This document shows, in pieces, positions 9,612-18,079 of a stretch of DNA of 64,000 bases. The translations under genes were made by a program, and so were the position numbers. Within the stretch, counting starts at the first letter, position 1; each line of letters begins with the position of its first letter. Source of the DNA: DAOUKH01 sp965207995 (GTDB lineage: Bacteria; Chloroflexota; Dehalococcoidia; SHYB01); contig OZ242299.1 in NCBI GenBank assembly GCA_965207995.1, positions 1,612,001 to 1,676,000 of the forward strand. The letters are read 5' to 3'. The notes below the pieces were generated by a model, which saw only the letters and a program-made list of their open reading frames with translations, had not been told where the DNA came from and made no database searches.

Positions 9612-10286
9612 GTGGCTACCGACGACACCCCCGACCTCAACCTCGAAATCCGCCGCGTGGGCGCCGAGCCGCAGGCGGACGGCACCCTCGCCGTCGAGAT
9701 CGACACGTCGCGCGGACCCATCCCCGGCGTGTTTCATGCCTGCGAGGGCTCCGACGGCGCCGTCGTCTGGGTGGGCGGCGCGCGAGGCGGCCTCGACGGC
9801 CCCGCTGGCGGGCTGTACGCTGACCTCGCCCGCGACCTCGCCACGCGCGGCGTCGCCTCCCTCCGCCTCGACTACCGCCAGCCGGGCGAGCTCGCCGAGT
9901 GCGTCCTCGACATCCTCGCCGGCGTCTCCATGCTCAAGGGGCTCGGCGCGCGGAGGGTCGCCCTCGTCGGGCACTCCTTCGGCGGCGCCGTCGTCATCGC
10001 CGCCGGCGGACTCAGCCCCACCGTCACCGCCGTCGCCGCGCTCAGCAGCCAGACGTATGGCGCCACCGGCGCGGCCCGACTCGCCCCCCGCCCGCTCCTC
10101 CTCGTCCACGGCGAGGATGACACCCGCCTCCCCGCCGCCTGCTCGCAGCAGATCTACGAGTGGGCCTCGGAGCCGAAGGAGATCGTCCTCTACCCCGGCG
10201 CGGGGCATTCGCTCGTCGAGTGCGCCGCCGAGCTGCGCGCCATGCTGACGGAGTGGCTGGCCTCCGGCCTCTCCCCTCCCCCGTAG
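9612..10286 (+). CDS. Alpha/beta hydrolase (dienelactone hydrolase-like)
   Basis: A 224-residue single-domain alpha/beta hydrolase. The nucleophile elbow is G-H-S-F-G-G (about residues 119-124), the acid is likely the second Asp of H-G-E-D-D (about 173) and the His is in G-A-G-H-S-L (about 198), so the triad is complete. There is no signal peptide, so it is cytoplasmic. The natural substrate is unknown. The start is GTG at 9612, preceded by GGGGAGG. The gene stands alone between repeat clusters. Confidence 0.82.
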   Translation: MATDDTPDLNLEIRRVGAEPQADGTLAVEIDTSRGPIPGVFHACEGSDGAVVWVGGARGGLDGPAGGLYADLARDLATRGVASLRLDYRQPGELAECVLDILAGVSMLKGLGARRVALVGHSFGGAVVIAAGGLSPTVTAVAALSSQTYGATGAARLAPRPLLLVHGEDDTRLPAACSQQIYEWASEPKEIVLYPGAGHSLVECAAELRAMLTEWLASGLSPPP

Positions 10287-10306
10287 GGGCGATTCACGAA
10301 TCGCCC
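10283..10306. repeat. Family-B palindrome, inverted orientation
   Basis: GTAGG followed by GGCGATTCACGAATCGCC: the GGGCG/CGCCC hairpin with an inner ATTCACGAAT, read in the opposite orientation to the 9573 copy. It overlaps the last codons and stop of the preceding hydrolase. Confidence 0.75.
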
Positions 10307-10369
10307 GGCCGGGGCGGGGCGCGGGGTGCGCCGCAGTTGGACGTTGGCGGCGGATCCGGGGGGCCTCCC

Positions 10370-10835
10370 CACCCACCCTCTCTCAGTCTCCCCCAGAGGG
10401 GGAGAGGTTTAAGGTGTTCCCCCGTTGGGGGAAGTGTTTAAGGTGTAGCCCCACCCAGGGAAGGCTCGAGGGGTGGATGTCCGGCCTCCGGTTCCGGCCT
10501 CTCCCCCCGAGGGGGAGATGAGAGAGAGGGCCGGGGCGGGGCGTGGGGTGCGCCGCGGTTGGACGTTGGCGGTGATCCGGGGGACCTCCCCGCCCGCCCT
10601 CTCTCAGTCTCCCCCAGAGGGGGAGAGGTTTAAGGTGTTCCCCCGTTGGGGGAAATGTTTAAGGTGTAGCCCCACCCAGGGAAGGCTCGAGGGGTGGATG
10701 TCCGGCCTCCGGTTCCGGCCTCTCCCCCTGAGGGGGAGATGAGAGAGAGGGCCGGGGCGGGGCGCGGTGGTCCCCCCTCCGGTTCCGGCCTCTCCCCCGT
10801 AGGGGCGATTCACGAATCGCCCGGCCGGGGCGGGT
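10370..10835. repeat. Family-A repeat array plus a second family-B palindrome
   Basis: Two near-identical family-A units lie in tandem (about 10376-10530 and 10597-10752), each preceded by a shared GCCGC(A/G)GTTGGACGTTGGCGG stretch that also occurs near 9110. A further family-B copy is at 10797-10822. The high identity suggests recent duplication or conversion. No coding sequence is supported here. Confidence 0.85.
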
Positions 10836-10838
10836 CCG

Positions 10839-10955
10839 CTCACCAACGTTCACCAAACGCTCACCACCCAACCCCGTCCCGCGTTCACCAACGTTCACGA
10901 ACGTCCACGACCCACCCCTGCCCTTAATTAACGAACACGTAACGAACGACCGCCG
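10839..10955. repeat. Degenerate 10-bp direct repeats (CACCAACGTT) next to an AT-rich tract
   Basis: Copies of a decamer related to CACCAACGTT follow each other in phase: CACCAACGTT, CACCAAACGC, TCACCACC, then CACCAACGTT, CACGAACGTC, CACGACCC. They are followed by TTAATTAACGAACACGTAACGAACG. The helical-turn spacing resembles an array of protein-binding sites upstream of the surface-protein gene. Function is not known. Confidence 0.5.
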
Positions 10956-11189
10956 CCCTTCACTCCCGTTCAATACCAAATTCAAAACTGGATTTAGAAC
11001 TTATCTTGACCAATTTTCCGCGACTTGTTGCATTTCCCGCGCTTCCTATGCTACTCTTATGTAGTCCTGCCTCCGCGGGGTCATATCCTTCTATGCCGCC
11101 GACCTCTTCACATAACCCGCCAGACGCTTTCTTTTTTCCCGTGCCCGCCCGTCACCGCGGCGATTCGCGAAATCTGGTTGCGGAACCGC

Positions 11190-11217
11190 TTGACACTTAC
11201 GTACAGGAGTCCATAAT
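11190..11217 (+). promoter_or_regulatory. Promoter for the surface-protein locus
   Basis: TTGACA (11190-11195) and CATAAT (11212-11217) are 16 bp apart. The 14-mer ACCGCTTGACACTT containing this -35 box is repeated exactly at 11268-11281 without a convincing -10. If this promoter is used, the leader before the GTG at 11552 is about 330 nt. The 10960-11550 stretch is lower in GC than its surroundings and no convincing gene was found in it. Confidence 0.6.
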
Positions 11218-11299
11218 GGATGTGTGTGGGGCCACCTATGCCCCGCATGCATTTCCTGTATCTTCCCACCGCTTGACACTTCATATAACCTGAGTAGCC

Positions 11300-11551
11300 G
11301 AAAGACCACTCCTGGCTTTATGTCGATTTCACCGATTCCATACGTAGACTCGCTCCCGATACGGAGATGTTCCGATGACATCGCACGAAATGGGCGAAGT
11401 CCGCAAAAAGGAGGTTGCGATGGCTCCACGATGCCGCGGGAAGCCGGATCCTTGGACCGATGGGTAAGCGCTCAGGCGCACGGGCCGGGAAAGGCCCTCG
11501 TGGCTTCTTCTCTATGAAGCAACCTGAGACAAACGTACGAAAGGAGCAAGA
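11300..11551 (+). promoter_or_regulatory. Long structured-looking 5' leader (candidate regulatory RNA)
   Basis: Between the promoter and the surface-protein start is a leader with short self-complementary segments, e.g. GGGCC-GGGAAA-GGCCC near 11488-11503, and purine-rich stretches (GCAAAAAGGAGG near 11403-11414). I compared it by eye with c-di-GMP-I, c-di-AMP and cobalamin riboswitch consensus sequences and found no convincing match. It is therefore listed only as a candidate regulatory leader. Confidence 0.3.
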
Positions 11552-14443
11552 GTGTTCATTATGAAACACGCAACCTCCCGATTCCTAAGATTCTTCCTGG
11601 TCGCCGCCCTCGTGGCGGCCATGGCTGGTTCCCTCATGCCGACGAAGGTCGTCGGCCAGGCGGTGGACGGCGCCGAGGTTACCAACAGCCCGACACGCGC
11701 GGGCGCGGTCGCCGAGTTCACCATCGTGCCGACTAGCCCCACGGGCTATACCGCGAACGTGAGCAAGGTCACGCTGCAGTTCATGAACGCCTCGGTGCCC
11801 TCGACCATCGACCGCACCGACGTCATCGTGAGCGAAGCTGGCGGAGGAGCCGCGACGCTGCTGACGGTCGCGCCGACGGTTTCGGGCAACACCGTCTCGT
11901 TCTTCACGCCAATCGCTAACCCCGGGCGAATCGTGATCTCCAGCTCGGCGGGCATTCGGAACGCGAATCGCCCAACGACCTCCGCGATCGTCAAGGTCAA
12001 CGGCACGGACAGCACGGGCTACAGCATCACGCAGTACCTGAGCATCAGCCCGAGCAGCCAGACCCGTAGTGGGACCGTCACCGTTACCGGCGGCGGCTTC
12101 TCCGCGGGCACCAGCGGCGGCTCGATCAGCCTCTACAACGACGGCATCCGGGGCGTCTCGGACTTCGTCATGGCCCTGATAGATGACCCGGACAGCGACG
12201 ACCCCGCGGACCTGGTTCCCAGCATCACCAGCGGGAGCGATCCCCAAACGGTCGACCTGGACAGTGCCACCACTGTCAGGCCGGTAACGTTGCCTGCGGA
12301 TAGCGACACCGAAGAGGAAGGCATCCAGCTGTCGCAGGACGACATCGACAAAGGGATCATCGCCCGGCCATACCCGACTGGTGATCCGTGTCCTTCAGAT
12401 ACGGCGCTTACCGCAATCGGCAGCGGTACCACCGGTCAGAACAACCGGGCGTGCAACGACGACGACGACGTCGCGCCAAGGACCGTCGGCACCGGCGGCA
12501 CCTACACCGTCGATTCTTCCGGCGCGCTCAACGGCAGCTTCATTGCGAGCTCCGGTACGGCCATCGGCGGCCTGATCCAGGTCGAGGACCTCGGCAGCGG
12601 CATGACGATCAGCACCAGCGCCTACACGCAGCGGGCGTCGGTGACGCCGGCCGCGACAGAGGTCTCCCTCGGCTCCGAGCTCGCCATCACCCTGACCGAC
12701 TTTGCCCCGGGCAGCACCTTCACCGCGAGCATCGCGGGCGAGATGGACGAAGGCTTCGAGGACTCGGTGAACATGGCCCGGAACAAGGGCTCCCTCACCA
12801 TCGCGCAGGACGAGGGCACCGGCACCAAGCGGGTCTCCATCACCGGTACCCGCATGGTCTCGAGCAACATGCAAGACGACAGCGGCACTGCGGGTACCGA
12901 CGAGTCCGACAAAGTGACGGTGACGCAGAACGCGAGCTTCCTGATCACCATCGTGAGCCGGACGCTGACGGTCAATCCCTCGTCGACGGTGCCCGGCCAG
13001 GCCGTCACCGTGACGGGCTCCGGCTTCAACGGCATCGGCGCGGTCGACCTGTCGCTGGAAGGCACGTCGGTCGCGACGAACATCCAGGTGAACACGGACG
13101 GGACCTTCCTCTACACCGGCAAGGTGCCCTTCAACGCCGACACCGTCTCCAAGGGCAGCAAGACCTGGCGAGCGGTCGACGCGAGCGAAGACGGCACGCG
13201 TGCCGCGACCTCGTCCGGCTTCACCATCCAGGCGCGCTCGATCACGCTGAGCCCGAGCACGTCGAACCCCGGCTCCACGGTCGAGGTCTACGGCTCCGGC
13301 TTCGGCGTCACCACGCGGAACACGGTCAACTCGCAAGTCACCGTCGACCTGTGGACGTCGCCGACCCAGCAGCTCGGCAGCGCGGTCTACGGGCCGTTCC
13401 CGGTCAGCTCCTCAGGTGAGTTCACCGGGGCCTTCCAGGTGCCGACGAGCGTGGGCGTCTCCACCATCACCGTGCGCGCCATCGACAACAACGGCGGCGC
13501 CGACAACCCGGATACCCAAGCCGTTGAAACCCCAAGCACCGACCAGACGGGCGCGTTCTACGCGGGAGACAACAACGGCAACCAGCACGCGACGGCGACC
13601 CTGCGGGTGCCGACGGGCGTGATCTCGGTCAGCCCGGACTCGGCCTCTACCGGCACGGTCATCACCGTCACCGGTAACGGCTTCCCGGCGCAGACGAACC
13701 TCGCGGAGCTGTTCTTCGGCGACGCGAACGCGCTGCCCGTCCCCGCCCCGGCGACGGACGTGAACGGTAACTTCACGGTGACCCTGACGGTCCCGGCGGC
13801 GCCGCGCGGCGGCTCGCTGGCTCCGGGCGCGGTGGTCATCAAGGCCAAGGTGGCCAGCATCGAAGGGACCACCTCCTTCACCATCCCCGGTCCGAGCGTC
13901 ACCCTCTCGACGGATGAGGCGCGGCCGGGCGAGACGATCAGCCTCAGCGGTACGGGCTTCAGCGCCTACTCCAACGTTGGCACGATCAACGTCGGCCAGC
14001 AGAACCAGGCGCCCACGCCGAACCCGCTGACGGACGGCATTGGTGACTTCAGCGCTGAAGTCCTCATCCCGGCCCTGAACCCCGGCGCGTACACCATCAC
14101 GGTGCGCACGAGCCCGCAGTTCACGGCCACGGCGCCGATCCGGATCCTCAGCTCCACGGTGGGTAACGTGGTGCCGGCCGAGACCGCCTTCCAGGCGCTC
14201 ACCTCGCGCGGCATCCTGACCCTCGCGGCGGCTGCGCCTCCGGGCGGCACGATGTTCGGCGCCTACGTGCCCGGCCTCGCCGGCAACACGCTGGTGAACG
14301 TCGAGCCCAACGGTGTGCTGATCCTCACGCTCAACGCCGACGCGCGCGTCGCGGTGAGCGGCCAGCCGGCGGTGGATGTGGCGGCGGACACGCCGACCTT
14401 CTTCGCCCTCGGCTCGGTGGTCTCCATCGAGGTAGTCGAATAG
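11552..14443 (+). CDS. Secreted surface protein with repeated Ig/IPT-like domains
   Basis: A 963-residue exported protein. The N-terminus has a basic stretch, a hydrophobic core (F-F-L-V-A-A-L-V-A-A-M-A-G) and likely signal-peptidase cleavage near residue 36 (V-V-G-Q-A). At least six copies of an IPT/TIG- or Ig-like strand motif (V-x-P-x-S/T ... G-x-x-V-T-V-T-G-x-G-F) begin near residues 164, 363, 471, 562, 690 and 782. An acidic D/E-rich insert (about residues 206-320) may bind calcium. No sortase motif, S-layer domain or transmembrane anchor is visible at the C-terminus. The start is GTG at 11552 because AGGAG lies 5-6 nt before it; the in-frame ATG at 11561 is the alternative. The collagen-like gene follows on the same strand, so the pair may build one surface structure. 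Specific function is unknown. Confidence 0.85.
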   Translation: MFIMKHATSRFLRFFLVAALVAAMAGSLMPTKVVGQAVDGAEVTNSPTRAGAVAEFTIVPTSPTGYTANVSKVTLQFMNASVPSTIDRTDVIVSEAGGGAATLLTVAPTVSGNTVSFFTPIANPGRIVISSSAGIRNANRPTTSAIVKVNGTDSTGYSITQYLSISPSSQTRSGTVTVTGGGFSAGTSGGSISLYNDGIRGVSDFVMALIDDPDSDDPADLVPSITSGSDPQTVDLDSATTVRPVTLPADSDTEEEGIQLSQDDIDKGIIARPYPTGDPCPSDTALTAIGSGTTGQNNRACNDDDDVAPRTVGTGGTYTVDSSGALNGSFIASSGTAIGGLIQVEDLGSGMTISTSAYTQRASVTPAATEVSLGSELAITLTDFAPGSTFTASIAGEMDEGFEDSVNMARNKGSLTIAQDEGTGTKRVSITGTRMVSSNMQDDSGTAGTDESDKVTVTQNASFLITIVSRTLTVNPSSTVPGQAVTVTGSGFNGIGAVDLSLEGTSVATNIQVNTDGTFLYTGKVPFNADTVSKGSKTWRAVDASEDGTRAATSSGFTIQARSITLSPSTSNPGSTVEVYGSGFGVTTRNTVNSQVTVDLWTSPTQQLGSAVYGPFPVSSSGEFTGAFQVPTSVGVSTITVRAIDNNGGADNPDTQAVETPSTDQTGAFYAGDNNGNQHATATLRVPTGVISVSPDSASTGTVITVTGNGFPAQTNLAELFFGDANALPVPAPATDVNGNFTVTLTVPAAPRGGSLAPGAVVIKAKVASIEGTTSFTIPGPSVTLSTDEARPGETISLSGTGFSAYSNVGTINVGQQNQAPTPNPLTDGIGDFSAEVLIPALNPGAYTITVRTSPQFTATAPIRILSSTVGNVVPAETAFQALTSRGILTLAAAAPPGGTMFGAYVPGLAGNTLVNVEPNGVLILTLNADARVAVSGQPAVDVAADTPTFFALGSVVSIEVVE

Positions 14444-14462
14444 CAAGCAGATAAGGACGCGG

Positions 14463-14492
14463 AGGGCCTCCCGGCGGCTGCCGGGAGGCCCT
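14463..14492 (+). terminator. 13-bp perfect hairpin between the two surface genes
   Basis: AGGGCCTCCCGGC (14463-14475) pairs perfectly with 14480-14492 around a 4-nt GGCT loop. No U-tract follows; a purine-rich ribosome-binding stretch and the next ATG begin 25 bp later. It may partly terminate transcription or protect the 3' end of the first message, setting the ratio of the two proteins. Confidence 0.6.
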
Positions 14493-14517
14493 AGCCGCAG
14501 AAAGAGAGGAGAAGCTC

Positions 14518-15399
14518 ATGACAAAGCTCCGACTCGCAGGCGTCCTTACTGCGATCGCGCTGCTGGTGGCCCTCATGGGCTCGGCTTTGACGGTGTCGGC
14601 GCAAGGCGTCACCGTGCTGACCGGGTACGTGACCTTTAAAGGCGAGGCGGCCCCAGCGGGTACGCATGTACGCGTGGTGGCGGACGGGAACGAAGTGGCA
14701 AGAGCAGCGACGGGCGCCGGTGGCCTGATGGCGAACCAGTACCGGATCGACATCAGCCTGACCTCCGGCGACCCGCTTTCCGGCGCAGAGGTGAGTCTGC
14801 AAGCGCTGACCGGCGGAGGCCTCACGGATGAGATGTGGGTCCCGGCGGAGGGCGCGGTGACGGTGACGATTGTCGCCAACACAGTCATCATGCAGAACAT
14901 CGACTCGGAAGCGCAGGGTCCAGGCCGCGGCGACATCAGCCGTGCAGAGCTCGAGGCGGTCGTCATGGACGTCGTCAACAGCATGCGCGCGCAGCTCCGC
15001 GGCGCTCAGGGTCCGCCGGGCCGTAACGGCACGGATGGCCAGGACGGCCAGGACGGCATGGACGGCCAGGACGGCTCCGACGGTGACGCCGGGCCTGTCG
15101 GCCCGCGCGGCGCGACCGGCGGCCAGGGTCCTCAGGGCCCCGAAGGCGAAGCCGGACCTCCGGGCGCAGACGGTGCGGACGGCGTCGCCGGCCCGCGCGG
15201 TCAGACCGGTAACACCGGTGCCGAAGGTCCTCAGGGCATCGCCGGCCCGCAAGGCGCGCAAGGCGCGCAGGGTCCTGCCGGCGCCAACGGCGCCGACGGC
15301 GAAGACGCCAGCGCAGTGCTTGCCATCATCGCTCTGATCATCGCGATCGTCGCGGCAGTAGCCGCCGGCGCCAGCGTGATGATGTCGCAGCGCAGCTAG
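14518..15399 (+). CDS. Membrane-anchored bacterial collagen-like protein
   Basis: A 293-residue exported protein with three parts. A signal peptide (residues 1-29, ending V-S-A-Q-G) leads into a non-repetitive beta-rich head with a short helical neck (about 30-161; the neck E-L-E-A-V-V-M-D-V-V-N-S-M-R could trimerise). Then come 34 uninterrupted Gly-X-Y triplets (residues 162-263), rich in G-P-Q, G-A-D and G-Q-D. A C-terminal hydrophobic segment (about 267-287) with a short basic tail probably anchors it in the membrane. Uninterrupted Gly-X-Y triplets are the hallmark of collagen triple helices, and bacterial examples form surface filaments without hydroxyproline. A GAGAGGAG site precedes the ATG. 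Confidence 0.9.
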   Translation: MTKLRLAGVLTAIALLVALMGSALTVSAQGVTVLTGYVTFKGEAAPAGTHVRVVADGNEVARAATGAGGLMANQYRIDISLTSGDPLSGAEVSLQALTGGGLTDEMWVPAEGAVTVTIVANTVIMQNIDSEAQGPGRGDISRAELEAVVMDVVNSMRAQLRGAQGPPGRNGTDGQDGQDGMDGQDGSDGDAGPVGPRGATGGQGPQGPEGEAGPPGADGADGVAGPRGQTGNTGAEGPQGIAGPQGAQGAQGPAGANGADGEDASAVLAIIALIIAIVAAVAAGASVMMSQRS

Positions 15400-15428
15400 C
15401 CCACGCGACCTGATCCAAGGACGCAAAG

Positions 15429-15456
15429 AAGCGCCCCGCCACCCGGCGGGGCGCTT
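15429..15456 (+). terminator. Intrinsic terminator of the surface locus
   Basis: AAGCGCCCCGCC (15429-15440) and GGCGGGGCGCTT (15445-15456) form a 12-bp perfect stem with an ACCC loop, followed by a moderately T-rich TTCCTGCGTT. It lies 30 bp after the collagen-like gene. Confidence 0.75.
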
Positions 15457-15479
15457 CCTGCGTTAAGGGGGACACTGCC

Positions 15480-16212
15480 CCCCCAACCCCCCCTAAAGGG
15501 GGGGCTACCCTCTGGGAGAAACCCACCTTAAACCTCTCTCCCCCTGGGAGAGACTGAGAGAGGGCCGGCGGGGTGGTCCCCTCTCGATCGGCGGCGGGAG
15601 ACCCACCACCCCACCCCAACCCTCTCTCTCATCTCCCCCTCAGGGGGAGAGGCCGGAAGGGAGCGGACCACCCACCTCCATAAACCTCTCTCCCCCTGGG
15701 AGAGACCACCTTAAGCCTCTCTCCCCCTGGGAGAGACTGAGAGAGGGCCGGCGGGGCGCGGGGCGGTCCCCTCCCTGCCCCCTGGCCGGGGGGCTACACC
15801 TCAAACAAACTCCCCCGCAGGGGGAGCACCTTAAACCTCTCCCCCTCTGGGGGAGACCACCATAAACCTCTCTCCCTCTGGGAGAGACTGAGAGAGGGCC
15901 GGCGGGGAGGTCCCCCCTGATCACCGCCGGCGGCTATCGAGGAGCGCCACCACCCCACCCCAACCCTCTCTCTCATCTCCCCCTCAGGGGGAGAGGCCGG
16001 AAGGGAGGGGGCGACACCACCTCCATAAACCTCTCTCCCTCTGGGAGAGACCACCTTAAGCCTCTCTCCCCCTGGGAGAGACTGAGAGAGGGCCGGCGGG
16101 GCGCGGGGCGGTCCCCTCCCTGCCCCCTGGGCGGGGGATTCACCTTAACCCTCCCCGCAGGGGAGCACCTCAAACCTCTCCCCCTCTGGGGGAGACTGAG
16201 AGAGGGCGGGGG
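15480..16212. repeat. Dense family-A repeat cluster, mostly inverted orientation
   Basis: At least ten hairpin words lie here, mostly reading CCTTAAACCTCTC...GGGAGAGACTGAGAGAGGG, i.e. the reverse complement of the cluster near 7-10 kb. Stems vary (CTCTCCCCCTGGGAGAG, CTCTCCCTCTGGGAGAG, CTCCCCCTCTGGGGGAG, CCTCCCCGCAGGGGA). Right-arm copies (CCCTCTCTCTCATCTCCCCCTCAGGGGGAGAGG) are at about 15619 and 15963. This fills the whole gap to the DUF559 gene; no other gene is supported. Confidence 0.85.
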
Positions 16213-16274
16213 TGGGGTCCCTCCCTGACACCCACCCCTTGCCCCAAGGCCACCACCACCCCCACACTCCCCCC

Positions 16275-16637
16275 ATGCCCACCCGGACCGATCGCGCCCG
16301 AGAACTCCGCCGCGACTCAACAGAAGCCGAGCGGGCGCTCTGGGCGCTCCTCCGAGCCCACCGCCTCGACGGCCACAAATTCCGCCGGCAGGTTCCCATC
16401 GGCCCCTACATCGTCGACTTCCTCTGTCACGAACGCCGCCTGATCATCGAAGTCGACGGCGGCCAGCACGCCGACGACACCGCCTACGACACCCGCCGCA
16501 CCGCCTACCTCGCCGCCCGCGGCTACCGCGTCCTCCGTCTCTGGAACACCGACCTCCTCGAAGACCCCGAAGCCGCCGCCGACCACATCCACCACATTCT
16601 CACCACCTTAAGCCTCTCTCCCCCTGGGAGAGACTGA
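16275..16637 (+). CDS. DUF559 endonuclease-domain protein
   Basis: A 120-residue DUF559 protein, a restriction-endonuclease-fold family related to very-short-patch-repair nucleases. It contains S-T-E-A-E-R-A-L-W near the start, F-R-R-Q-V-P-I-G-P-Y-I-V-D-F, the likely catalytic core E-V-D-G-G-Q-H and a C-terminal G-Y-R-V-L-R-L-W-N. The role of stand-alone DUF559 proteins is uncertain. The start ATG at 16275 directly precedes the conserved region; an upstream in-frame start lies in repeat-like sequence. The last ~10 residues (L-S-L-S-P-P-G-R-D) and the stop codon are encoded by a family-A repeat, so the native C-terminus may have been replaced. Confidence 0.82.
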   Translation: MPTRTDRARELRRDSTEAERALWALLRAHRLDGHKFRRQVPIGPYIVDFLCHERRLIIEVDGGQHADDTAYDTRRTAYLAARGYRVLRLWNTDLLEDPEAAADHIHHILTTLSLSPPGRD

Positions 16638-17112
16638 GAGAGGGCCGGCGGGGAGGTCCCCCGGATCACCGTCGGCGGTTATCGAGGAGCGCCACCCACC
16701 ACCCCAACCCTCTCTCTCATCTCCCCCTCAGGGGGAGAGGCCGGAAGGGAGCGGACCACCCACCACCATAAACCTCTCTCCCCCTGGGAGAGACTGAGAG
16801 AGGGCCGGCGGGGCGACACCTCAACCCTCCCCGCAGGGGAGCACCTCAAACCTCTCCCCCTCTGGGGGAGACTGAGAGAGGGCGGGCGGGGAGGTCCCCC
16901 GGATCACCGTCGGCGGCTATCGAGGAGCGCCACCCACCACCCCAACCCTCTCTCTCATCTCCCCCTCAGGGGGAGAGGCCGGAAGGGAGCGGACCACCCA
17001 CCACCCCCCTGGGCGGGGGATCCACCTTAAACCCTCCCCGCAGGGGAGCACCTTAAACCTCTCCCCCTCTGGGGGAGACTGAGAGAGGGCGGGTGGGGAG
17101 GTCCCCCGGATC
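16605..17112. repeat. Family-A repeat cluster between DUF559 gene and mutM
   Basis: Alternating left- and right-arm hairpins with the linker GGATCACCGTCGGCGG(T/C)TATCGAGGAGCGCCACCCACC repeated about three times (near 16663, 16900 and 17108). The linker is nearly identical each time, which points to amplification of a ~230-bp composite unit. No gene is supported between 16638 and 17229. Confidence 0.85.
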
Positions 17113-17229
17113 ACCGTCGGCGGTTATCGAGGAGCGCCACCCACCACCCCAACCCTTGCCGCCGCCCCCGCGCCCTGCTAGAGTGCGCCCCGTTTTGCGC
17201 GCCGACCGCCGGGCGCGCCGGAGGACCCC

Positions 17230-18039
17230 GTGCCCGAGCTCCCCGAGGTCGAGGCCGCCAAGCGCTACCTCGAAGCCGCCGGCCTCGTCGGACGCCGCTT
17301 CACCGGCGCCGACCTGCGCTGGCCGCGCGCGGTACGCTCGGGCGGCGTCGAGGACTTCGTCCTCGGCATCACCGGCGCCGCCGTCCGCCGCCTCGACCGC
17401 CGCGGCAAGTTCATCCTCGCCGAGCTCGACGAGGCCTACCTCGGCATCCACCTCGGCATGACCGGCTCCGTCCCCATCGCCGACGCCGCCGAGCCGCGCC
17501 ACAAATTCGCCCACAACGTCCTGCAGCTCGACGACGGCCGCGAGCTGCGCTTCGTCGACCCGCGCAAGCTCGGCGGCCTGTGGTTCGCGCCCGACGTCGA
17601 AATGATCGTGGGGCGGCTCGGAATCGAGCCTCTAGGACGCGATTTCAGCGCCGTTACGCTGCAAAGCCGGCTTGCGGGCCGTTCCGCGCCGATAAAGCCG
17701 CTCCTGATGGACCAGGCGCTCATCGCGGGAGTCGGCAACATCTACGCCGACGAAGCACTCGTCCGCGCCGGCGTCGGCCCCCTCCGGCCCGCCAATTCGC
17801 TCACCGCCGACGAGATCGCCGCGGTCCACGCCGGCCTCGTCGAATCCCTCCACCTCGCCGTCGACCGCCTCACCTCGCTGGGCACGTCCGGCAAGCCCCC
17901 CACCGGCCGCGAAGAGACCCGCGACTACTTCCTCATCCCCCGCGAAGCCGGCGCCCCCTGCCGCCGCTGCGGCGCCCCCGTCGCCCGCACCGTCATCCGC
18001 GCCCGCTCCGCCTACCACTGCCCCGCCTGCCAGCGCTAG
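17230..18039 (+). CDS. mutM: Formamidopyrimidine-DNA glycosylase
   Basis: A 269-residue Fpg/MutM that removes oxidised purines such as 8-oxoguanine and nicks the abasic site. The catalytic N-terminal P-E-L-P-E-V-E follows directly after the GTG start; Pro2 becomes the Schiff-base nucleophile once the first residue is removed. K in R-R-G-K-F is the conserved lysine near residue 59. The H2TH segment reads D-Q-A-L-I-A-G-V-G-N-I-Y-A-D-E, and a C-terminal zinc finger has C-R-R-C ... C-P-A-C-Q-R. A GGAGG site lies 5 nt before the GTG. Confidence 0.95.
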   Translation: MPELPEVEAAKRYLEAAGLVGRRFTGADLRWPRAVRSGGVEDFVLGITGAAVRRLDRRGKFILAELDEAYLGIHLGMTGSVPIADAAEPRHKFAHNVLQLDDGRELRFVDPRKLGGLWFAPDVEMIVGRLGIEPLGRDFSAVTLQSRLAGRSAPIKPLLMDQALIAGVGNIYADEALVRAGVGPLRPANSLTADEIAAVHAGLVESLHLAVDRLTSLGTSGKPPTGREETRDYFLIPREAGAPCRRCGAPVARTVIRARSAYHCPACQR

Positions 18040-18079
18040 GGGACTACCCAACTGCGTCGCACGGATATAGCATAGGGGC

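Noticed and set aside
11006..11293. Possible 95-residue secreted protein upstream of the surface locus
   Set aside because: It has a hydrophobic start but no ribosome-binding site, and it spans the best promoter of the region; the composition looks non-coding.
11380..11510. Known riboswitch (c-di-GMP, c-di-AMP or cobalamin) in the leader
   Set aside because: Short partial resemblances only (e.g. GGGAAGCCGG as in cobalamin boxes); the required conserved blocks do not follow in order.
15480..17112. Regularly spaced repeats resembling a CRISPR array
   Set aside because: Repeat words differ in sequence and orientation, spacing is irregular, the sequences between them are themselves repeats, and no cas genes are near.
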